DNA of 10,591 nucleotides. It comes from Clostridiales bacterium (GTDB taxonomy: Bacteria; Bacillota; Clostridia; Oscillospirales; Acutalibacteraceae). The notes under the pieces were generated by a model. It was not told the DNA's origin and searched no databases. It was given only the letters and a program-made list of their open reading frames with translations. Location: the NCBI GenBank assembly GCA_012728445.1, contig JAAYFA010000152.1, forward strand, positions 1 to 10,591, read 5' to 3'. Position numbers and translations under genes: made by a program. This document shows, piece by piece, positions 6,212-10,591 of this stretch (position 1 is the stretch's first letter; each line of letters begins with the position of its first letter).

Positions 6212-6991
6212 TTAAGGTTGCATGGCGCCGAAAAGGACAAGCCATGCCAGGGCGGATTTTGCGACGAGGCTGAGCACAATATAGGTTCTTTCTCCGTAAA
6301 AATAGTCTTGCCACTTGCCGATGCGTTTGTACTGAAGGATCATATTTACCGGGAAGGTGTTAAAGGCAACAAAGTATGTGCCCACAATAGCCCAGACAAA
6401 CCAAGGGATTTTACCGAAATTTCCGGTACCAAACATATAGAGAAGAATCGCAATCCAAGGCGCCAGCCCTGCTATCGAGCCCCAAACAAAGGGACCCCAA
6501 TTAACTTTCTCTTTATTAGCGCCCGAATTCATTTGCTCCATCACCAAACCAAATAGATTCATAGTGGCGTTCACGATAAAAATCAAGATAAGCGAAGCGA
6601 TGTCATAAATTCCAAATAAGGTGCTAATCAGGACTATCATAATAGAAGATGAAAGGGCGTACTCAAACCAACGGAATTTGTTGATGCCCTTTTTGAGGTC
6701 CTTAAAATACTTGTCGCTCATCAGATAAATAAGACCGTGGGCGGCAGCTGAAATTAACAGAAAAGAGGCAACTAAAATACCAAACGGTAATGCGAATAAA
6801 TCTCTGCTAGTCGTCTCAAGGGATTGTGTGGCGGGATTAAACGCCAGAAAAAACTGAGTAATTGTCGGCTGAAACTGAGCAATCTTCTGAATGACGCTTG
6901 TCGCCAAAAACACCATGATAATTCCCTGCACCAAGTGAAGTGCACCCATAATGAGATTAAATCTTTTTAATTTTTTCAACTTCGTTTCCAT
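6212..6991 (-). CDS. Heliorhodopsin (retinal-binding seven-helix photoreceptor family)
   Basis: A 259-residue protein with seven hydrophobic segments (about 11-33, 66-90, 108-129, 131-152, 170-189, 197-220, 233-256). It carries the heliorhodopsin hallmarks: FNLIMGALHLVQG in helix 1 (H19), SAAAHGLIYL in helix 2 (H85), RWFEYALSSSIMIVL in helix 3 with the counterion glutamate E110, FGIYD and NATMNLFG in helix 4, PVNMILQYKRIGKW in helix 6, and LSLVAKSALAW in helix 7 with the retinal Schiff-base lysine K245 and S241. All key residues are present, so it should bind retinal. Known members lie with their N-terminus inside, opposite to other rhodopsins, and pump no ions; their cellular role is unsettled. 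The start chosen is ATG 6991, with GGGAGG at 7000-7005 eight bases upstream; an in-frame ATG at 7111 has no such site and would add 40 atypical residues. No carotenoid-cleaving gene is nearby. Confidence 0.95.
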   Translation of the reverse strand: METKLKKLKRFNLIMGALHLVQGIIMVFLATSVIQKIAQFQPTITQFFLAFNPATQSLETTSRDLFALPFGILVASFLLISAAAHGLIYLMSDKYFKDLKKGINKFRWFEYALSSSIMIVLISTLFGIYDIASLILIFIVNATMNLFGLVMEQMNSGANKEKVNWGPFVWGSIAGLAPWIAILLYMFGTGNFGKIPWFVWAIVGTYFVAFNTFPVNMILQYKRIGKWQDYFYGERTYIVLSLVAKSALAWLVLFGAMQP

Positions 6992-7025
6992 AATAATATC
7001 CTCCCGATTTAATTTCGTTCTTGCA

Positions 7026-7044
7026 TAAGCATATATAATGCTTA
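7026..7044. promoter_or_regulatory. Perfect palindrome in the heliorhodopsin leader, candidate operator
   Basis: TAAGCAT and ATGCTTA are perfect 7-bp arms around a 5-base centre (ATATA), 35 bases before the heliorhodopsin start. It overlaps the downstream edge of the candidate -10 (7042-7047), where a bound dimeric regulator would block transcription. There is no T-run, so a terminator role is unlikely. Confidence 0.5.
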
Positions 7045-7070
7045 ATATGATGATACCATTTTTTTTACAA
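7042..7070 (-). promoter_or_regulatory. Weak candidate promoter of the heliorhodopsin gene
   Basis: On the minus strand, TTGTAA (7070-7065) and TATTAA (7047-7042) are 17 bases apart; each matches four of six consensus bases. The region is very A/T-rich, so other placements are possible. Confidence 0.35.
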
Positions 7071-7164
7071 ATTACAATAGCATTTTTTTGTTTCATACTA
7101 ATATTCCACACTCCAATCCATTGCGGAACTTGTGTTGGAAAGATATCGGTATAAAAAAGACTTG

Positions 7165-7170
7165 TATAAT
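7165..7170 (+). promoter_or_regulatory. Candidate -10 element of the LCAT-like hydrolase gene
   Basis: A perfect TATAAT lies 51 bases before the hydrolase start, but no good -35 hexamer is found 16-18 bases upstream. Either an activator is needed or the true promoter differs. Confidence 0.4.
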
Positions 7171-7175
7171 CTTCC

Positions 7176-7194
7176 TCTAATTGGTAAAATTAGA
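7176..7194. promoter_or_regulatory. Palindrome between the -10 and start of the LCAT-like gene
   Basis: TCTAATT (7176-7182) and AATTAGA (7188-7194) are perfect 7-bp arms around GGTAA. It lies right after the candidate -10, at the expected transcription start, a usual position for a repressor site. Its sequence differs from the palindrome in the heliorhodopsin leader. Confidence 0.45.
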
Positions 7195-7220
7195 AAAATA
7201 GTTTTGTTGGAGGGAATACC

Positions 7221-8687
7221 ATGAAAAAACGGATACTGAGCCTTTGCCTGTGCGTTGCGCTTATAACCGGTTGTTTCCCTGTTACCGGGTCTGCCGCCTC
7301 AAACGGTGCGTATACCTTTATAGGTGGAGAGCGTCCTCTCGTTGTGGTTGCAGGCATGGATTTTACCGGGTTGCGTATGGATGTGGGCACTGAAAACGAA
7401 CGCCCGGCGATTGAGCCCATTACCGCCAAGGGAATCATAAAAACCTTATTTGCTGCGGGAGCCGCCGCTATAAAAAGCAAGAGCTTTGATGCTGTGGTTG
7501 ACAAAGGCATCGACTACTTCCGCAGTATTTTTGGAAACCTTGCCTGTGACAACACGGGGACATCGATTTATAATGTTGGTTCCCATGAGTACCCCAACGC
7601 TTTAAGCACCCATGCGGACTTAATTTTAGGAGGCCACAATGAAAGCGGTATAGCAAAAAGGGCCGTGGAGCTTTATGGCGGTGAAAATGTCTACTTTGTA
7701 CTATATGACTGGCGAAAGAGTCCGCTTGAAGTCGCAGACAAAATTGCCGCAGCAGTTGATGATGCCATCGCTACGACCGGCTACTCAACGGTCAACCTTG
7801 TCTGCGCGAGCATGGGCGGCGTTATGACTGTCGGGTATTTGACAAAATACGGTTATGAAAAATTAAACAAGTGTGTTTTCGTATCTTCCACCTTCCACGG
7901 AGCGCAGGTTGTGACAGACTTGTTCCAAGGCAAGATTGAGGTCGATTCCGATGCCCTGTATAACTTTGTGGATGGGAATCTCGGTAAAAACACCGCTGTG
8001 TCGGGTGTATTTAAAGTGCTGAAATTCGTCGGTGTGTTCAGAGGCCTTTCGGCTATTGCAACCCCTTTAATTGATCGTTATCAGCAGACCGTTTATGATG
8101 AATTTTTGAAAGACTGGTTTGGATATATACTTCCGATGTGGGCGCTCGTGCAGCCCGAAGATTATGAGGCATGTTTAGACTTTATGTTTGACGGCAAAGA
8201 ACAAGAAAGCGCTGCATTTATTGAAAATACCAAAGAACTGCAAGCTATGATGGCCAATCGGGATGCGTTGTTACAGGAAGCGGTGGAAAACGGGGTAGAG
8301 ATAGCGGTGCTCACCACGTATAACCTTCCTTTAATCCCCATTTATTCCGGTGCCGTATTAAACGGCGATGGCACCATTGAAACGAAGTATATGTCCGGTG
8401 GGGCAAATGTTGCAAACTACGGTAAAACGCTGGGTGAGCGTATTATAAACAGCGGCTCCGAATATGTGTCGAGCGATGGCGTCATTGATGCGTCAACTTG
8501 TGCCTTCCCCGAATCAACATGGTTTATAAAAGATGGTATCCATGTTGGATGCAGCCATGGTTCGGAGCAATCGGACTTCCTTTTCTGGATACTTGGCTTT
8601 GATGGTCAGGCAACAGTCAAAAGCCACCCATCGTATCCTCGATTTATGCAATCGGACAGTGCCCAGAATCTTACCCCCTTGTCATAA
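7221..8687 (+). CDS. Exported LCAT/PGAP1-like alpha/beta hydrolase (putative lipase or acyltransferase)
   Basis: A 488-residue serine hydrolase related to lecithin:cholesterol acyltransferase-like lipases. Residues 1-27 are an export signal: basic MKKR, hydrophobic core, then LITGC (15-19), which fits a lipobox and suggests lipid attachment at Cys18; a type I cleavage site near GSAA (23-26) is also possible. PLVVVAG (39-45) is the first core strand with the oxyanion region. YDWRKSP (162-168) is a signature of the LCAT group. The nucleophile elbow is VCASMGG (194-200) with S197; Cys-Ala-Ser-Met-Gly replaces the usual Gly-x-Ser-x-Gly. The likely catalytic Asp is D419 or D423 (SSDGVID) and the His H446 (GCSHG), though H441 is also possible. 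Substrate unknown; phospholipid or another acyl ester at the cell surface is the best guess. GGAGGG at 7209-7214 fixes the start. It is monocistronic and diverges from the heliorhodopsin gene. Confidence 0.82.
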   Translation: MKKRILSLCLCVALITGCFPVTGSAASNGAYTFIGGERPLVVVAGMDFTGLRMDVGTENERPAIEPITAKGIIKTLFAAGAAAIKSKSFDAVVDKGIDYFRSIFGNLACDNTGTSIYNVGSHEYPNALSTHADLILGGHNESGIAKRAVELYGGENVYFVLYDWRKSPLEVADKIAAAVDDAIATTGYSTVNLVCASMGGVMTVGYLTKYGYEKLNKCVFVSSTFHGAQVVTDLFQGKIEVDSDALYNFVDGNLGKNTAVSGVFKVLKFVGVFRGLSAIATPLIDRYQQTVYDEFLKDWFGYILPMWALVQPEDYEACLDFMFDGKEQESAAFIENTKELQAMMANRDALLQEAVENGVEIAVLTTYNLPLIPIYSGAVLNGDGTIETKYMSGGANVANYGKTLGERIINSGSEYVSSDGVIDASTCAFPESTWFIKDGIHVGCSHGSEQSDFLFWILGFDGQATVKSHPSYPRFMQSDSAQNLTPLS

Positions 8688-8711
8688 ACAATAAGCACAA
8701 AATAACATGAC

Positions 8712-8747
8712 AAAGCACCTATCGCTGTATGCGGTAGGTGCTTTAAA
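8712..8747 (+). terminator. Rho-independent terminator of the LCAT-like gene
   Basis: A 14-bp stem, AAAGCACCTATCGC (8712-8725) with GCGGTAGGTGCTTT (8731-8744) including one G-U pair, closes a TGTAT loop 24 bases after the stop. The following T-run is short (TTTAAAATTT). Confidence 0.85.
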
Positions 8748-8838
8748 ATTTGTTCGAAAACGAAATTTTCCGGAGGTACAGAACGGACTTTCACAAGGCC
8801 CGTTTTGTACCTCTGACGCTCTGGAATAGTGCGAAAAC
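8745..8838. other. Gene-free spacer between the terminator and the insertion sequence
   Basis: It holds no gene that can be supported. Its main content is the long hairpin at 8773-8813 (separate entry). TTCG-AAAA-CGAA at 8753-8764 is a small palindrome. The last bases before the insertion sequence include GGAATAG (8823-8829), which recurs just outside its other end. Confidence 0.6.
8773..8813. repeat. 14-bp inverted repeat (hairpin) next to the IS
   Basis: GAGGTACAGAACGG (8773-8786) pairs with CCGTTTTGTACCTC (8800-8813); the only non-Watson-Crick position is one G-T. The loop is 13 bases. No T-run follows, so it is not a standard terminator. It could be a fragment of an interspersed palindromic repeat. 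Confidence 0.7.
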
Positions 8839-8865
8839 GTAAATTCCCAAAGTAAGTTCCACAGT
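8839..8865 (+). repeat. Left terminal inverted repeat of the IS
   Basis: 27 bases starting GTAAATTCCC and ending TTCCACAGT, identical to the reverse complement of 10375-10401. Confidence 0.92.
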
Positions 8866-9031
8866 AGGATGGATGTTGATTTTACTGCGAAAAATCGGTA
8901 TAAGAGAATAAGGAAAAACTAAAGAAAAGGGAATTAACGGCGAAAGATAAGCTCTAAAACACGCATTTCATCAAAACAAGAGCATGGCAAACACGCCCCG
9001 GGAAAGGTTTCCCAGAGTAAACGCCACCGAT

Positions 9032-9059
9032 GTGGAACTTTGAACGGGAAGAAATCTTG
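9032..9059 (+). repeat. Inner left subterminal repeat of the IS
   Basis: A 19-base unit GTGGAACTT-N5-GGGAA followed by GAAATCTTG. It matches 21 of 28 bases of the minus strand at 10335-10308, so it forms an inner inverted pair around the transposase gene. GTGGAACTT is also the start of the unit inside the terminal repeats. Confidence 0.65.
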
Positions 9060-9089
9060 TGTTTTTTTATAGGTTAAATTCTACTGGAT

Positions 9090-10292
9090 TCAGCGGGAAA
9101 GCAGCATAGGGGATTGGATAACTTTATCGGCTGGAATGGGTTTAATCCCGAAAATTTCGGCGATGTCTGAGCCGTAAGTAAAGCTGAATATTTCATAGGG
9201 GGTTTTGCCATTCAAAACTTTGCGTTTTACACTGTTCACGTGCGAGAAGATCATATTGACTTTTTCTTGCGTGAAGCCATCGAAGCTTTTGCCTTTTGGT
9301 ACAATGTCACGAAACAATGTGTGGTTTTTCTCTACTCTCGGTTTTTGGCAGGACTGCATAGGGTCACAAAAAAACAAATCGGTTTCTTTGACACCGTCCA
9401 AGTTGCACTCAAACGCCGAAATATTGGAGAACTCACCGCCATTGTCGGTGAGAATGAGCGGAAACACACGAGCGAAACGAACCTTATTAGAGGAAAAGGC
9501 GGCTTTCAATTTTTGGAATTTCGTGGCAGCTTCGGCGGCAGTCTTGTTGTCAAGCAGAATGCCTACCATGAAATTGCAGAACGTGAAGTGAAGAGTTAAA
9601 ATGACCTTTCCACCGATTCTACCAATTACGGTATCCATCTCAACCCAAGAGGGTATGCCGTTCTTTTCAGTAAAAGCGAGGAAGTCCGCGTATGTTCTGC
9701 CGATTTTGGCTGTTTTTGGGACATACTCCATCGCCTTTTGTCTGCGCGGTTTGAACTTGACCACGCGAGGAAAATCTATTGCAGATACGGAAAGGTATCC
9801 CTTTTGCAGATTGCGGTACACAGCAGATTTCGACATCTGCAAGTGATTGCTCTGCAATATGTGATAGAGATGCTGCCCCTGTTGAATGCCATTGGCAATC
9901 ACCTGATCCGCCACATAAAACTCTTCTTTATTTAACGCGATACCCTCACGGGCATCAACAAGCAGGGTTTCATATTCTTGCTGTGCGAGTTTAGCGATGT
10001 ATTTTTGCTTTTGGAACGGGCAACTATATCGCTTTTTCTCACAGGGATTGCAGACAAAAGGCGTCTTCAAGAGTTTGGGGCAAACTGGCGATGGAAGTTC
10101 GTTCCCATTCCTGTCACGGTGAACAACTTTGCTCGCAGTGAAATTCAAATGCTTTTTCACTTCTTTCGACACTGTGGTTTGATCTTTGCCAATCCGCCCT
10201 GCGATGGCCTTAAAGGTCATTCCATGGTCAAGGCATTGCTGAATTTCATTTCGGTCTTCAAGGGTTAGGTGCTTGTTCTTTTTTTGTTCCAT
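9090..10292 (-). CDS. IS30-family transposase
   Basis: A 400-residue DDE transposase. An N-terminal helix-turn-helix of the IS30 type covers about 8-48 (LTLEDRNEIQQCL...IAGRIGKDQTTVSKEVKKH). A four-cysteine cluster follows (C71, C81, C84, C91), as in some IS30 subgroups, possibly zinc-binding. The integrase core has D220 (WVEMDTV), D283 (LTDNGGEF) and E321 (PRVEKNH), then the family's SVKRKVLNGKTPYEIF (354-369). It is somewhat longer than the common 300-380 residues, with no frameshift. The ATG at 10292 is chosen because AGGAGA (10299-10304) lies six bases upstream; an in-frame TTG at 10310 would add six residues and place that site inside the gene. Subterminal repeats lie in its promoter region, so it may repress its own expression when bound there (inference). 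Confidence 0.95.
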   Translation of the reverse strand: MEQKKNKHLTLEDRNEIQQCLDHGMTFKAIAGRIGKDQTTVSKEVKKHLNFTASKVVHRDRNGNELPSPVCPKLLKTPFVCNPCEKKRYSCPFQKQKYIAKLAQQEYETLLVDAREGIALNKEEFYVADQVIANGIQQGQHLYHILQSNHLQMSKSAVYRNLQKGYLSVSAIDFPRVVKFKPRRQKAMEYVPKTAKIGRTYADFLAFTEKNGIPSWVEMDTVIGRIGGKVILTLHFTFCNFMVGILLDNKTAAEAATKFQKLKAAFSSNKVRFARVFPLILTDNGGEFSNISAFECNLDGVKETDLFFCDPMQSCQKPRVEKNHTLFRDIVPKGKSFDGFTQEKVNMIFSHVNSVKRKVLNGKTPYEIFSFTYGSDIAEIFGIKPIPADKVIQSPMLLSR

Positions 10293-10307
10293 TTGCGGTC
10301 TCCTGTC

Positions 10308-10335
10308 CAAGATTTTTTCCCGGACTTAATTCTAC
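10308..10335 (-). repeat. Inner right subterminal repeat of the IS
   Basis: On the minus strand it starts GTAGAATTAAGTCCGGGAA and runs on to AAATCTTG. It is the partner of 9032-9059 and a 16/19 match to the unit at 10346-10364. It overlaps a TAGAAT that could be the transposase -10. Confidence 0.65.
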
Positions 10336-10345
10336 CGCATTTCGC

Positions 10346-10364
10346 TTCCCAGACTAAATTCCAC
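10346..10364 (-). repeat. Second right subterminal repeat of the IS
   Basis: Minus-strand unit GTGGAATTTAGTCTGGGAA, matching 16 of 19 bases both with the neighbour at 10317-10335 (same strand) and with 10378-10396 (opposite strand, inside the terminal repeat). Confidence 0.65.
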
Positions 10365-10374
10365 GCCCTTGTCC

Positions 10375-10401
10375 ACTGTGGAACTTACTTTGGGAATTTA
10401 C
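10375..10401 (-). repeat. Right terminal inverted repeat of the IS
   Basis: Exact reverse complement of 8839-8865 over 27 bases. On the inner side, TCCAC-T-GTGGA (10372-10382) makes a small palindrome across its inner edge. Confidence 0.92.
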
Positions 10402-10438
10402 TTTTCGGAATAGCAATAAAAGATTCCAAAAAAATGTG

Positions 10439-10467
10439 TTGACAAATCCATAACCATATCTTATAAT
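10439..10467 (+). promoter_or_regulatory. Consensus promoter of the tRNA cluster
   Basis: Perfect TTGACA (10439-10444) and perfect TATAAT (10462-10467), 17 bases apart, 25 bases before tRNA-Met. The IS end lies about 37 bases upstream, so the promoter is intact. Confidence 0.9.
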
Positions 10468-10492
10468 AGGAAAGCCTTAAACGGTAGCATTT

Positions 10493-10569
10493 GGCGGCAT
10501 AGCTCAGTTGGCTAGAGCATTCGGTTCATACCCGGAGTGTCGTTGGTTCGACTCCAACTGCCGCTACCA
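10493..10569 (+). tRNA. tRNA-Met (anticodon CAU), elongator type
   Basis: A complete 77-base cloverleaf with encoded CCA. The acceptor stem is GGCGGCA (10493-10499) with TGCCGCT (10559-10565, one G-U), discriminator A. The anticodon stem TTCGG/CCGGA has a TTCATAC loop with anticodon CAT at 10527-10529. It lacks the three G-C pairs and the first-pair mismatch of initiator tRNA. The acceptor stem and anticodon arm resemble elongator tRNA-Met of Firmicutes rather than the lysidine-modified tRNA-Ile. Confidence 0.93.
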
Positions 10570-10573
10570 ACAA

Positions 10574-10591
10574 GGCCCGGTGGTCAAGTGG
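10574..10591 (+). tRNA. Partial tRNA, probably tRNA-Glu, cut by the window end
   Basis: Four bases after tRNA-Met, GGCCCGGTGGTCAAGTGG looks like the acceptor strand and D arm of a tRNA and resembles the start of Firmicute tRNA-Glu (GGCCCGTTGGTCAAG). The anticodon is not in the window, so identity is provisional. Confidence 0.65.

Larger units (their letters stand above)
8839..10401 (-). mobile_element. IS30-family insertion sequence, complete
   Basis: Bounded by 27-bp perfect terminal inverted repeats (separate entries), about 1.56 kb, with one transposase gene on the minus strand that keeps its DDE residues, so it may be active. The 224 bases between the left repeat and the transposase stop (8866-9089) hold no supported gene; they contain a GGGAAA-GG-TTTCCC palindrome (9000-9013) and subterminal repeat copies. 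The true ends may extend a few bases outward: CGAAAA occurs outside both repeats. Direct 2-3 bp target duplications typical of IS30 are not evident at the 27-bp boundaries. Confidence 0.9.

Noticed and set aside
6212..6991. An ion-pumping type 1 rhodopsin (proteorhodopsin or bacteriorhodopsin)
   Set aside because: The helix 3 pattern RWFEYALSSS and helix 7 LVAKSALAW are those of heliorhodopsins; the DTE/DTD-type pump motif in helix 3 is absent.
6992..7111. A 40-residue N-terminal extension of the heliorhodopsin from an in-frame ATG at 7111
   Set aside because: It has no ribosome site, would put the palindrome and promoter inside the gene, and would make the protein longer than the family; ATG 6991 has GGGAGG eight bases upstream.
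8606..8794. A 62-residue minus-strand frame over the end of the LCAT-like gene
   Set aside because: It crosses the hydrolase terminator stem and has no ribosome site or domain; the conserved-looking part is explained by the palindromic DNA.
10293..10310. TTG at 10310 as the transposase start
   Set aside because: The Shine-Dalgarno AGGAGA is between this TTG and the ATG at 10292, correctly spaced only for the ATG.

Overview
The window looks like a chromosomal segment of a low- to mid-GC monoderm Firmicute, most likely a member of the Clostridia; this is inferred, since no rRNA or species-diagnostic gene is present. Grounds: strong purine-rich Shine-Dalgarno sites (GGAGG/GGGAGG) before nearly every gene, several near-consensus TTGACA/TATAAT promoters, tRNAs with encoded CCA, and protein families typical of this group.

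Layout. 50-955 (+) is a membrane-anchored VanY-type D,D-carboxypeptidase, ending at a terminator shared with a convergent gene set. On the minus strand lies a compact prfB - cyclase-family hydrolase - phosphoglycosyl transferase run (3458 down to 1065), with a 4-bp ATGA overlap between the first two genes and a consensus promoter at 3506-3534. Divergent from prfB is glyA (3674-4924, +) with its own TTGACA-17-TATTAT promoter. Between glyA and the convergent birA (5102-5893, -) is an unusual head-to-head array of about 11-bp repeats that can fold into a long hairpin. birA and a tRNA-Pro(UGG) gene (6051-6127, +) diverge from one short promoter region.

The most notable gene is at 6212-6991 (-): a complete heliorhodopsin with seven membrane segments and the Schiff-base lysine in the last one. 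It diverges from a secreted or lipoprotein LCAT-like alpha/beta hydrolase (7221-8687, +). The short region between them carries two clear palindromes. No retinal-synthesis gene is present in the window.

The right end holds an IS30-family insertion sequence (27-bp perfect inverted repeats at 8839-8865 and 10375-10401, DDE transposase on the minus strand) with an extra set of subterminal repeats. It lies just upstream of a consensus promoter that starts a tRNA cluster: tRNA-Met(CAU), then the first 18 bases of a further tRNA, probably tRNA-Glu, at the window edge.

Most genes are housekeeping (translation termination, one-carbon metabolism, biotin attachment, tRNAs, envelope). The accessory parts are the heliorhodopsin/hydrolase pair, the repeat array and the IS.
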